Assembly (NCBI GenBank): GCA_030386875.1
Contig: CM059579.1
Coordinates: 92,880,253 to 92,944,252, forward strand
DNA: 64,000 nucleotides
Source of the DNA: Morinoia aosen
Lineage: Eukaryota > Arthropoda > Malacostraca > Amphipoda > Talitridae
Direction: 5' to 3'
In this document: piece by piece, positions 25,117 through 35,423 of the stretch
How the letters are laid out: each line of letters begins with the position of its first letter
Position numbering within the stretch: the first letter of the stretch is position 1
The notes under the pieces: model-generated
What the model saw: only the letters and a program-made list of their open reading frames with translations
The model's database searches: none
Told to the model about the DNA's origin: nothing
Translations under genes and position numbers: made by a program

Positions 25117-26178
25117 ATGGAGCCTGTGCTGAGCAGAGAAATAGTGATGAGAAAAATTGTGAACAGCGACTGTTTGATATCGGATGTTGCTATTGCAAGA
25201 AAGAGAGACAGGGTCAGTCACCTGTCAGAAAATAATAACTGCAGAGAAAAGAAAAAAATCCCCGCTGTGGCTGAGGCGTCACAGTGTCCGAGGCAGTTGA
25301 TAGTGCATTGCACTCAAGAGGAAGTGCCTAGTAACTCGATAAAAATAGTGTACGGCTTTATTAAGAAAGCAACTCCAGGAGAGTATATGATTTTAAAAAG
25401 ATGCCTTGATAGTGGTGCTCATATAGCGGAAGCAATTGTTCGTGTAGATTTCGACGGCGTGGTGCCGGTGATGATACTAAATTCAAATGAAGAGGCTGTT
25501 CATTTAAGTGAGAATATGATGTTGTGCAATATTGAATTAATTGCAGCAGATGATATTGAGAGCGAGATGTATTTAACAAGTGTAGAAACAGCACTCAGAG
25601 ACGCTCATAATGATAAAGTCAATTCTAACGCGGTGTTGGATACGATGCAGGTTGTCTCGGCTGGTGGTGGAAAGAAAGCCATGGCTGAAAGTAAACTTGG
25701 GTTGGAAGCCGACGCTCGCGGTAGACGTGAAATTCTCGTTTGTGACGAGGAGTTGGGAGTTAATGCACAAGTAGGTGCAGGAGTAGGTGTGTCAAAAGGT
25801 GGAGAGCAAGAGGTACGACGTGTTTTAAGGAAAGATGACGTTTCATGTAATGAAGAGGACATACAGTTACCGTTAATTAATTTATTGAATAAGTTCCGAG
25901 ATGTAGTTACTCTGGAAGGAGAGACTATAGGTATTAAAAATATTATGAAGCACCAAATTCAGTTGAAACCGGATGCTCCGGTACTAAATTTAGCTCCTTA
26001 TCGCATTCCCCACAAATATCAGGAAGAGGTGATGAAAATTGCAGATGATATGCTCGCGCAGGGGATAATCGAAGATTCTAGTTCAGATTTCAATTTTCCT
26101 GTTATTGTAGTTAAGAAAAAAGGCGGGGACCTTCGTCCCGTAATCGACTTTCGTGCACTCAATAAGGTACTAGTTTAA
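25117..26178 (+). pseudogene. pol: Ty3/gypsy reverse transcriptase, N-terminal half
   Basis: This frame is in register with the protease. The first 230 residues are a poorly conserved connector. From about residue 280 typical gypsy RT fingers and palm motifs appear: KHQIQLKPDAP, PYRIPHKYQEEV, IIEDSSSDFNFPVIVVKKK, then LRPVIDFRALNKVLV. A TAA at 26176-26178 interrupts exactly where the family continues with a YPxPRIDD motif; that motif follows in the same frame after the stop. The enzyme would copy element RNA into DNA in virus-like particles. Base composition matches the rest of the element. Three or more disabling changes between gag and RT indicate an old copy. Confidence 0.9.
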
Positions 26179-26436
26179 AGTTCTTATCCGATACCTAGGA
26201 TAGACGATATGTTATCGACCTTGGGAGGTAACGCGTGGTTTACTAATTTAGACCTTCGCTCGGCATTTCATCAAATTGAATTAGAAGAAGAGAGTAGAAA
26301 ATTCACTGCCTTCAGCATTAATTATCGGAAATTTCACTTTTGTCGAGTCCCTTTTGGACTAAGTACTTCACCGGGAGTATTTCAAAGGGTAATGACCTCT
26401 GCCCTTGCACCCATTCTGGGTAAAACCAAGGCCTGA
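26179..26436 (+). pseudogene. pol: Ty3/gypsy reverse transcriptase, palm region
   Basis: Directly after the TAA, in the same frame, come SYPIPRIDDML, FTNLDLRSAFHQIELE (first catalytic Asp in the LDLRSAFHQI motif), TAFSINYRKFHFCRVPFGLSTSP and GVFQRVMTSAL, the standard order of gypsy RT blocks. The frame ends at TGA 26434-26436 just before the catalytic YxDD box, which is found in another frame at 26450. Beyond that box no RNase H or integrase sequence is visible in the window. Confidence 0.92.
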
Positions 26437-26449
26437 ATTGAAAAAATGA

Positions 26450-26473
26450 ATGGATGATATTGTATTTATTTTC
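26450..26473 (+). pseudogene. Frameshifted YxDD catalytic box of gypsy RT
   Basis: Codons read MDDIVFIF in the second forward frame, matching the end of the YxDDIVVF box of gypsy RTs. It lies about 14 bp after the stop of the preceding frame, so a small indel separates them. This is the last recognisable piece of the gypsy element before AT-rich sequence takes over. Confidence 0.75.
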
Positions 26474-26474
26474 A

Positions 26475-26739
26475 AAATTTACATATAATAGTCAAATTTC
26501 ATAAGAATCAGACCACACAAATGAAATTTCGTGATTTTTACATAAATAAATATAAATTAATTTTTTTATTTTTTGTAAATCACAATTCACAGTGTGAACA
26601 TGAAGTTATGCATAGAGATTATCGAAATAAAAATGAAAACAGCATTCAATTACATAAATTGTCCATTATATTACACTTCAACAAAAAATTTTGTTTATGG
26701 CTCACACCCAAAATCTCTAACTTTCAACATTCAAAAGAG
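26475..26739. other. AT-rich stretch, nothing recognised
   Basis: The sequence is about three-quarters A+T and contains only short, motif-free open frames. It may be a diverged insertion within the gypsy element or unrelated DNA joined by deletion. I see no terminal repeats bounding it. Confidence 0.4.
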
Positions 26740-27013
26740 GACTCGTCAGCGAGTTTTCCTGCTAGGAAAAAACAAAGACAGTTATAGAATTCTTGGAACA
26801 TTTCTAACAAAAGTACAGAAACTTTTTTCCCAATTTGAGAAAAAAATTATATAGCTCAACACCAAAAAAAAATATTTTTGATGTAATGATAAAATATCGC
26901 TAATCACAATTTATATTTTCAAATTTTCTTCTGTTTTTTTTTTGTTAGAAATATTTCAAGGATTCTAAAACTGTCTTTGGTTTTGTTCTAGCATCAAAAC
27001 TCAATGACGAGTC
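26740..27013. mobile_element. Foldback or MITE-like inverted repeat, about 274 bp
   Basis: The left arm begins gactcgtcagcgagtttt and continues through aacaaagacagttatagaat to ttctaacaaaa (about 26740-26812). The right arm, about 26940-27013, is its imperfect reverse complement, ending caatgacgagtc. Between them is about 127 bp of AT-rich loop. There is no coding capacity. The structure is that of a non-autonomous DNA element or foldback; I find no clear target-site duplication, so family is unknown. It ends 25 bp before the copia LTR. Confidence 0.75.
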
Positions 27014-27037
27014 TGTATATGTGTATTATACTAATAA

Positions 27038-27231
27038 TGTTACAGTGCTCCTGTGTTAGAATGTGTTTAAACAGTACTCTGCGTTGAGAACTGAGCTCAT
27101 GGTTCTCATGCTTTGCTGGAGTCCACTCCACCGCTACCCTTCGTGATGTAAACTTACGGTTGTCCTGCTGTGTGATTCTAATAATACATATACTGTACAA
27201 GTGTCGTCACTTACCCTAACCTAAATTAACA
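27038..27231 (+). repeat. Putative 5' LTR of the Ty1/copia element
   Basis: The 194-bp segment begins TGTTACAGTG and ends AATTAACA, the TG...CA form of retroviral-type LTRs, and the end abuts a copia-type primer site at 27232. A short LTR of this size fits insect copia elements. The 3' LTR is not in the window because the element is interrupted at 41276, so the boundaries rest on the TG/CA ends and the primer site. Confidence 0.7.
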
Positions 27232-27245
27232 GGTTATGGGCCCAG
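27232..27245 (+). promoter_or_regulatory. Copia primer-binding site, initiator-Met tRNA anticodon arm
   Basis: The sequence ggttatgggcccag directly follows the LTR. It is complementary to the anticodon stem-loop of eukaryotic initiator-Met tRNA (around CCCATAACC with the CAU anticodon), not to a tRNA 3' end. Drosophila copia is known to prime from a half-molecule of initiator-Met tRNA cut in the anticodon loop, so this supports both the LTR end and the copia assignment. Confidence 0.85.
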
Positions 27246-27459
27246 ACAACCTTCCGAAGGAACAACTTCAGTAAGGTTACTCCAAGTTCCGAAGCGAAAA
27301 ACCACCCGGAACTATGGAACAGTGAGAACAGACGTTGGTGAATTGTTAGTAAGTGCGAGACAGAAACAGTGATACTGAAAAAGAAAGAAACATAGCAGGA
27401 TCCGTAAGTGAAAGTGCTAAGAACTGCCTCACGGCTCTTAATGATATCAACCATCCTAC

Positions 27460-28923
27460 ATGGAAGCTGCAAATGAAGATGCTTCTAATGAAGGAAAAGT
27501 TATGGAACTTGGTTTGAGGAATGGAAACATGCCACAGACTACGGACGAGAATGCTCGAAGGAAATTTGAAGAAAGACGTGACAGTGCCCTAGCTACAATT
27601 GCGCCTGGTGTCGAAACGAGTCAACTGTATTTGTTGGGCGACCCCACTGACCCTGTGCAACTGTGGCACAAAATTGAAGATACATTCCAAATGAAAACTT
27701 GGTCTAACAAGTTCAGACTACGCAAAAGACTCTACAATATGAAACGAAAAGAAGACCAAGACTTACAAACTCACTTCAAAGCATTTGTCGAAATATTTGA
27801 GTCCTTGAGTGTGATAGGTGATGCTGTTGATGAAGAAAGTCGTGTAATAATCTTGCTGTCATCACTTCCCGACCACTTCTCCACACTGGTGACTGCACTG
27901 GAAGCTCACGAAAAACTACCGTCATGGGTTATGGTGACAGAGCTCCTTCTGAATGAAGAAACAAAACTGAAAAACCAAAGTGCTCCAGACTTCAGAGAAA
28001 AATCCCTCGTGAACTCCAAATTGAAAAATTCAAAATGCCACGAATGCGGAAAAACAGGACACCTACGCGTCAAGTGCTGGATCTATCAAGAAAAATTGAA
28101 GAAAGAAGATGGGAAAAACATTCAGAATCATACCGAAGACCAGAAGGATTTTGGAGCAGGTAAAACCAACTATGTAAGAGCATTGTCTGTGATAAATATC
28201 AATAATTGTTGGGTTATAGATTCTGGAGCAACTGCACGCATGTTTAATAATAGGAATGATTTTTCTTGTATGAATGGGCTATCTAGTCCACTTAACATCG
28301 AAGTTGGTGATGGTAGAAACTTGCAAGGCGTTTGTGTAGGTGATGTAGAAGTTATGGTGTTGTTACCTAAAGTTCTAATAGATACCTGTGTAGCTAAGAA
28401 AGTCTTCTATGTGCCAGGCTTAGCCTACAATTTACTATCTGTTCCTAAGGTTACAGAAAGTGGAAACTTAGTTTACTTTGACGAAAGCTCATGTAAGGTT
28501 GTAAATAAAGACCACAAACTAATTACCTTAGGCAGTAGAGCAAGAAAATTGTATAAACTTACTTTTTCTCTTAATACAGCTGCTAAATGCCTGAACGTTT
28601 CCACTGATGAAATTCTGTGGCATAAACGATTCTGTTACCTAGGATTTAATAATCTTAAGAAATTAGCCACTAAGAATCTCGTTGAAGGTCTTGATTGTTC
28701 TGTGAGTGGAGATAACATTTTTTGTGAAAGTTGTTGCGATGGTAAAAATCACAGGCTTCCCTTCCCCAAAACAAATCACAAAAGGGAACGTCAACCCTTA
28801 GAACTAATTCACAGTGATGTGTGCGGCAAGCCTTATCCTAAATCACTTTGGAGTGAAAGTTATTTGGTGAACTTCATTGATGACCACTCAAGATATACTT
28901 GGGTCTACATTATCAATCATTAG
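27460..28923 (+). pseudogene. gag-pol: Ty1/copia gag, protease and start of integrase
   Basis: One 487-codon frame holds, in order: a copia gag domain (DPVQLWHKIEDTF near residue 66, LSSLPDHFSTLVTAL near 132), a CCHC zinc knuckle CHECGKTGHLRVKC (from residue 193), the protease motif VIDSGATARM (Asp at 254), the pre-integrase segment LWHKRFCYLGFNNLKKL (near 387), and the integrase first catalytic Asp in LIHSDVCGKP (Asp 453) with FIDDHSRYTWVYII. The first 20 residues are out of register: the usual gag start (TWKLQMKMLL) is in another frame just upstream, so a frameshift lies near 27520. A TAG at 28921-28923 interrupts the integrase; the same frame goes on. The broken product would package RNA and integrate the cDNA. 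Confidence 0.95.
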
Positions 28924-29673
28924 AGTGATGTTTTTAAAGTCTTCCAGGAGTTAAAATCTCTGGTAGAAAATCTCTATGATCACAAAATTAAAATTCTGCG
29001 CGCCGATAATGGTGGGGAATACATCTCTAGTGACTTTGAACAATTCCTAAAAAGGGAAGGAATTATCCATGAAAAAACTGTGCCTAAGACACCTGAACAA
29101 AATTGAGTTGCAGAAAGAATGAATAGAACTGTCCTTGACTATGTCAGAGCTATGCTGTCTGGTTCAAAATTACCCACATTATTCTGGGGTGAAGCTATAT
29201 CAACTGCTGTGTGTGTCAAAAATAGGAGCACTGCTAGTGCATTGAATGACATGACTCCTTATCAAGCCCTTAATGGACACAAGCCCAATGTACAACATCT
29301 CAGAACCTTTGGCTGCAGTGCGTACGCTCATGTCCCCAAAGATAAGAGTCAAACAATTGATCCAAAATCTAAACCGTGTGTTCTTGTAGGATATGGAAGT
29401 GGATACAAAGGATATCGCCTGTATGACATAAACACAAAAAAGATATTTTTCGGTACAGATGTTATGTTTAATGAATCTCAGCAGATGTCAATTGAGAACG
29501 AGCCTTCAGAAGAAAATGATAGTAATTTTATCCTTCTTACTCAGTTACCAGAACCAGAAGACTCTGGGGAAAGGGTGGAGCCTACACAGTCAGAGCCTGG
29601 GATGGAGGGGGTGGGGCCTAGACAATCAGCCAGGTATCGACGGGCTCCTGGTAGGTTTGGTGAATGGGAGTAT
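28924..29673 (+). pseudogene. pol: Ty1/copia integrase, remainder
   Basis: The frame of the preceding block continues with ILRADNGGEYISSDFEQF (second catalytic Asp), then a TGA at 29104-29106 in place of the conserved Gly codon before VAERMNR (catalytic Glu). From 29119 it reads RAMLSGSKLPTLFWGEA, TPYQALNGHKPNVQHLRTFGC and KPCVLVGYGSGYKGYRLYD, the copia integrase C-terminal region with its GKGY-like module. The coding stretch is cut at 29674 by the TTAA insertion; residues read after that belong to the insert. Two in-frame stops make it non-functional. Confidence 0.95.
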
Positions 29674-29677
29674 TTGA

Positions 29678-29817
29678 GGGAACCATGTCCATTTTGGCTT
29701 CTAAAATTAAAAAATTATTAAAAAATACTTCTCGAGCGAAATAAGCTTGGAGGTCTTCACAACATGCTTAGAACTACCGAATGAATGTCCAGAGCCCATA
29801 AATTTTTAAATTTGTAC
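29678..29817 (+). repeat. Left TIR of the TTAA element
   Basis: These 140 bp are the inverted match of 40500-40637. Shared landmarks include the HindIII-like word aagcttggaggtcttc and cgaatgaatgtccaga. Similarity ends in aaatttttaaattt at about 29815. Confidence 0.9.
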
Positions 29818-30793
29818 ATTGTCGCGATACGTGAAAAGGTATATTACTAATCACGTAGGCATGAGAGGATTTTCAATCCCTGAATAACTATAATGTACAC
29901 CTTTTTGCTCGCACGTTACCCACATAAATAAGCATGGAAAATAATGAGCATTGAAAAATTAAACATTTATTTTAAGATGATCACTTGGATATGGTCACAG
30001 GGAAATATATGTATGTATCGCCACAATAATTGCACACCAATGCCCTCGGGCACGATGCATATCATTAGCGACATGACAGTTTATCCGGCACAATGAGGTA
30101 GCTAAATCTTGGCTACATAGAATTTCCTGACAACTATCAAACATGGAATTTCGCACTATAACAAGAGAAGTAGAAACATGAAATGAATATCCAGGCAAGC
30201 GCACACATAAAATAAAATGGATATATCAAAAGATAGAACGTTGACTTACAGCAAGATGTCAGAATACAGAACGCTTCGCATTATGCATTATACACGGCAC
30301 AAGATCAGAACGTGAGCTCAACACCCTCATCTCAAGAATCACATTTGATTGCGCGCCACTCGGAACGCACTATTTCATGGGCTGGCTGTACTTGAATCTT
30401 TCACTTAAAATCGCTTTCTAAGTTCCAAACCAGTAAATTGGCCTAAACCCTTTCTTGCAATTGTAGATCACGATGAATTAACACACTTCCAATACTGCTT
30501 GAGAATTCACGCAGTGCAGCTCAGACCGCCCCTCGGTCCCGAAGTTCCTTCGCCCCTCGGTCCCGAAGTTCCTTCTCGCTCGTCAGCCGGCCGTAGTGCG
30601 GCAGCGCTATTTTCAGTCCCCATTTCAAGCTCTGAATTCCGAGTCTGCTTGACCACTGCAGGACTCGTAGTGGCGTCATCATTGTAGACTCTGAAGGGGG
30701 TGCGGCTTCAATATTTTCTCGCTGAAGTTGCTTGTGAGCCCTGAACTGATTACTAATATTTCGTATTCTCTCCATGGCATGGTTGCTATAGTA
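29818..30793. other. Interior of the TTAA element, left side, no gene seen
   Basis: About 1 kb between the left TIR and the LTR element. No transposase motif is visible on either strand. The only structure is a 24-bp unit, cgcccctcggtcccgaagtt plus cctt, present twice in tandem at about 30528-30575. Short open frames here lack recognisable features. Confidence 0.5.
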
Positions 30794-32130
30794 TGTAGTG
30801 GGTTTTTTCTTCCACTACTAGATTTATGTCGTTTGAGTTTTCCGATTACTTTGAATAAGTATGAGTTATTCAATGCTAAGGTTGACGATAGTGACGCTGC
30901 CACCAGGGGCGTGAAACCCCGGCCAAAATTAGAGATTTATTACGTTAGTTTCCGAAGGTCAATTGAGTACTTAGCTGGGTGGAGTTAGCGCGCAAGCGGG
31001 AGCTCTTACGTCCACCCCTATTCAGATATACGACTTGGTAGCTATGGCGAGGGTCAAAGCGCGTGTTACAAAACCGTGCGACGAGATACATTAATTGAGA
31101 GAGAGGTAAGGGACGACTCTTGAAGATTAAATAATTTATTTGGGAAAGACTGGCCGTCCGCAGCACTCACGAGTTCTTAGATTGACACCAAGAATTTGGG
31201 GTTTATGACCTTCCCCGCAATTACTCTACAAAGACTTTACAACCAGCACCGATGTAACAAATACGCTAACAGGAGCATGTCTTCAGCACATAATATAGGC
31301 GATCGCCCTTGAATTATGATTCAACACATATCACAGACTGTTTAACAGACAGTCGAATACTAACCCGACATCAATCCAAAATGAACGTTTCGCATACGCT
31401 CAACCACAAACCCGGATTAAATAAAGCCCACCTACTTGAATCGCCGATCTCGGCCTGAAAGATTATTAAACTCGATTGCAAAGACACGTACAAGCAGGGA
31501 CCTCCAACATCAATTCGACTCTGGCTGTGACCTCGCCAGTTTACTGGAATTGTTCTAAATATCTGACTGCCGTCTCGACCGTCTCACAAATCAACCCCGA
31601 CAGCTCCGGTTCGTCCGTCCTCGACCACGACTCCGCACGAAGTGTCCTGTCCACTCGTCACACTCACCCCGCTTGGACAGCGCTCCCCCCCCCCCCCCCC
31701 CCCGAAGGGGAGGGTGGTCGCCACACGAGCAGGGTAACAAAGAGCGGGAAAAGGTTCTGAGCCGCTCTTCCCCCACACAACCAGGGGTTACGGCTGGGGG
31801 AGAGGGGTCAGGCCTCATGGGCCTTCACCGCCTCCCGTCACGGTAATTAACAATGGTTCGCCAGACGGCGATTCTGGGCTCAGCGCCCTGCGCAGCCAGG
31901 CATGGTGTCCCCACAATTTTACAGCACTGCGGCTGCAGGGCCGGCGCATCCAATTATCAAATTTAATATGGGGAGGGTTTCTCCTCTGAGAACGTCACGT
32001 TCATCTATTTCCCAAAACCAAAGCACGAAAGCCGGCTTTCATTTACGACCCGTGTAATATGAGATGCTGTCTTCCCATCATATTATATTTTCCGCTCGGC
32101 AACGCTAACGGCTAAAATCCCTGATATACA
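30794..32130 (-). repeat. 3' LTR (left copy) of the LARD-like element
   Basis: It matches 37621-38950 along its full length with scattered substitutions and a longer C run (about 31686-31702 against a C run broken by one T in the other copy). The inner edge at 32130 is followed by the polypurine tract. The short open frames in it come from both strands and have no motif. Confidence 0.9.
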
Positions 32131-32139
32131 TCCTCCCCT
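32131..32139 (-). promoter_or_regulatory. Polypurine tract of the LARD-like element
   Basis: Plus strand tcctcccct, minus strand aggggagga, lies immediately upstream of the minus-strand LTR start TGTATATC. This is the standard position of the primer for plus-strand DNA synthesis and fixes the element's orientation. Confidence 0.75.
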
Positions 32140-34153
32140 ATGTCAACGAAAGAAAATTTGTGAACATAAATTTTCTTTTCATTTATGTCCTTGCCACGAT
32201 TCTATTTCCAACCCGACTCACGAACCTGATACAAAGACACCCCGAAACAACACAACAAAACGGCGACAAGACAACGGCACGACTCGCGAGTGCTCATGAT
32301 CTTTCGCGAAGACATCAAAAAGTTGTGAAGACCCTACTTTCATGAGACAAATTTTGAATTATTTAGCCTAGCTTGCGGAACATTACTACAGCTGTGGGTG
32401 ACGCCCAGTGACTCGCAGAATCCTAGCGTATGACCACAAGTATTCGACTGCATCTAACATCGGGAGAATTTTTTTATAAAGATAAATACTACTTACTCCT
32501 ATTAATTAAATAATGAGTCTTGCAGTAGTGTTTCCGCGCGATACCCGTTGCTATTGACTGATCATAAGTCGGAATTCCTGATGTCGCAGTGGTTCCTTCC
32601 ACGCAAAGAAAGGGAACACCGACGCTGATGAGATCCGCGTGCCCGACGTTCTTGCTTCGATTTCTCCGCCGTCCCGGGGCACGACCAGGTGTCTTATTAC
32701 TTCGTTGAGGGTCGTCCCGGCCAGGTGGAATCCCGGCCTCGGGACGAAGTGGACGATGAGTGCGCGCTTCTCCAGGGTCGCAGCCGTCCGCGCTCAGTCC
32801 GTCTCCTCCAATACGCTCGCCAGACTTCCGTCGGGCAGCCATAACGTCACCTCGTAGTGGCGCGCTTCGACGTATGTTCCGAGCTGGCGTACCACCTCGC
32901 TCGGCCTCCGTCTCCGCCCTCGATGCATGTACGTCACCGTTTCCTACGGCACACGTTCGAGCATTAGTTTTGCATGGGTTAGACATCAATATAGAGCCTA
33001 TTCTTTCAAATTTTTCTCTATCTGCCTCATAATGAGAGCGCGTATTTTACATGATGAATGGGTTACAATTATGGGATTCATGAACATAACAAGTCCTAGT
33101 AGACTTGAATGGCTAAATGCGCCCACTCCTGCACACGATACAGCACATACTCCTGCACACGAGCGGCACGCATTCCGGTGACCCTTATCAACAAACACTC
33201 TCTGAAACACATGAACATTCTTCCTATCCTTTCGTTCACTTCGTAGTGCAGGTCCTTATGATTAAATATGATGGATGAAATGTTCCTACATTATTACTCT
33301 TCCCGTGTCAGAAGACTGTTTGCCTGAGTGGCATCTGCTAATCAATTCGTGAGAAGCGAGCCTGAATTTTCGTATGGTTGCAATACGCAAGGCGTCCCTT
33401 GGTTTCACTTATTTGTTTAATCTCAAAGTCTAACATGACTTATTCTCAGCCTCTATAACTCATGATATCGGGTAACAGCTGTGGTGCCTTCAAGGCATTG
33501 CGCACATGCCTTTGGAAATGCCCAAAATATCCTTCACAGTCATACTTCACGTCGTATCCACTCCAACGCTCATCAGCAGACCAGATATTTTACCACCCTC
33601 CATTGTTCACGCCCGGATTACTCCGCAACAGGAGCTTTCCCGATCTTACCATTGATGAATGCCTCTCCATCTCTCTTACGTCGACCGGTACTTCCGTTCC
33701 GCTCCGTTGGACGCCGCTGTGGTGCTGGTTTGACACGCGCACACGTCAGCACCTCGCTCGCTCGTCGCCTTCCTGAAAAATCTTCAAAATTCACCTTAGC
33801 GCATTTTATCATTAAATATTTCAGCTCCAGCGTCGGCTCAATGCTGTTCACGCTCCGGTTTCCCAGCACAGGAGCCATCCATCTCTCTATTATTATCTTT
33901 GCTCATCTCTACCTATTTCGTTCTCCCATCGATCTCGTATTTAGCATCGCACATGCACAGCTGTGCGCTTCTCTCTGTTTAGCCTGCCTTCTCTATCTTG
34001 AAGTCGGCTCTATCTCGGGTTATATGCGCCTCAGCAATGTGGCGCTTCAGATTTTATGACCTACTGCGGTCCCATTGTCTCGTGAATCACGTGTCTATCC
34101 TCTCCCTCGCGAGTGCTCGTCCAGCCTGCCTTTCCACACTAACTACGTTACTA
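32140..34153. other. LARD interior, 3'-proximal part, with a GC-rich island
   Basis: The stretch between the polypurine tract and the Harbinger-like element contains an unusually GC-rich block at about 32560-32930, unlike its AT-rich surroundings. Several frames stay open there on both strands because of composition, the longest being 166 codons on the minus strand (32489-32989). Another minus-strand frame over 32590-32770 reads protein-like (for example ALIVHFVPRPGFHLAG) but meets a stop upstream. I recognise no family. The rest is motif-free. Confidence 0.4.
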
Positions 34154-34156
34154 TTA

Positions 34157-35420
34157 GGGTGCGTTCACACTACGAGCGGAGCGGCGCGGAGCGTCGCGGC
34201 ACGGAGCGGAGCGGCGCGGCGCGTGTGTTCACATGTGAGCTGAGCAGAGCGACCTACACAAGCATCAGTCGCTATGGAGCGTTCCGTGAATGCGCTTCTG
34301 TTGCTCGACGGCAAAACGGAAACACTAGATCCATCCCATCAACATGAGGAGAGATCGCTATGGAGAATACCACTATCTCTTCGAAGCACTGAGGAGAGAT
34401 GAATCACAATTCTACGAGTATTTACGGATGAAGCCGGCAACTTTTGATGTACTACAATCCCTTATAGAAAGAAAAATTTCCAACGAGATTAGATAAATTT
34501 GCTGTTTAGCAATACATAAATTTTTATTGAGGATACATGTAAAGCAAAGTAGTTTAGGCAGAATTAAAGTCTTTCCATATAGGCTGTATCACATATATTA
34601 CTACAGGTTTTCGTAGACCAGTACGATCAAAAAAAGTCTTGTGGTGACTTAAATGTGAGTGAACGTAAAGCAATTCCCTTCAGAAATTCAGGGTTGTGCC
34701 AGAGAAACCTAAGTGAAAAATACTGACAAATATTGACTTGTCCTGACCAAATAGTTCTCGAAATACTGATATGCTTTCCGTTAGTATTGGAAAAAATCAC
34801 CCAAGCTCTTAAAATTTTGTAACTTATTGTGTATTTGACACTCATTGAGTCCTCCTCATCATCATACGGCCTCCTTTTTCTCCCATTTTACGGAAAAAAT
34901 GAAAACTTTATTAAAAAATCGTACATAATTATACTTTAATCAAGATCATAAAATGAAATGCACAGCATCACAAGAAAGATGAAACAACATCACGAGAAAA
35001 GCATAATAAATTCCCTAAACTGAAGCAATAATAAAGTAACTTATCAGAGAAAGCAGAAGAAAATAGAAATAAATGATTAATGGACCCAAATGAGTGAAAT
35101 TACACTAAAATATTACATGTTACACCATCAGTTATAATTGTAATATGATTAGTTGTACAAATAACTAGTTATTTACTAGTTTTATCTAACTCAAACGACA
35201 ATTCTACCCCTGTAAGATATGACGATCCAAAGGCGGAGCCAAGGAGAAACGCTCGACGCGAGCGTCAAAAAATCCCAACGAATTTCCCGAGCGTGCCGCT
35301 CCGCTCCGCTTGTCGTGTGAACAGCCAAGCGTTTCTGCATTCAAACCTGTACAAACATTATTGCCGCTCCGCTCCGCGCCGCTCCGCTCCGCTCGCTCCG
35401 CTCGTAGTGTGAACGCACCC
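34157..35420 (+). mobile_element. Deleted PIF/Harbinger-like DNA transposon, 1.26 kb
   Basis: Ends are gggtgcgttcacactacgag and its reverse complement, flanked by TTA at 34154-34156 and 35421-35423, the TWA-type 3-bp duplication of PIF/Harbinger. Both subterminal regions are packed with gagcg/cgctc words (34176-34225 and 35295-35405), giving a very GC-rich rim. A short remnant of a Harbinger-type transposase start lies at 34344. The remaining transposase is gone, so the copy is an internal deletion derivative. Confidence 0.85.
34344..34496 (+). pseudogene. Remnant of a Harbinger-type transposase, 50 codons
   Basis: From the ATG the frame reads RYGEYHYLFEALRRDESQFY, then EYLRMKPATFDVLQSLI, and ends at TAA. 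The pattern of GEY..L...LR.DE..F..Y.RM....F..L is the conserved segment just before the DDE nuclease domain of PIF/Harbinger transposases. The catalytic domain is absent, replaced by about 800 bp of AT-rich sequence. It is too short for the track of long frames but the match to the family pattern is clear. Confidence 0.7.
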
Positions 35421-35423
35421 TTA

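Noticed and set aside
30679-31166. Minus-strand frames spanning the LTR edge as gag fragments
   Set aside because: They lie within the LTR and are repeated with stops in the second copy; no gag motif.
32489-32989. 166-codon minus-strand frame as a gene
   Set aside because: Low-complexity, Arg/Gly-rich translation of a GC-rich block; other frames over the same block are equally open and no motif is seen.
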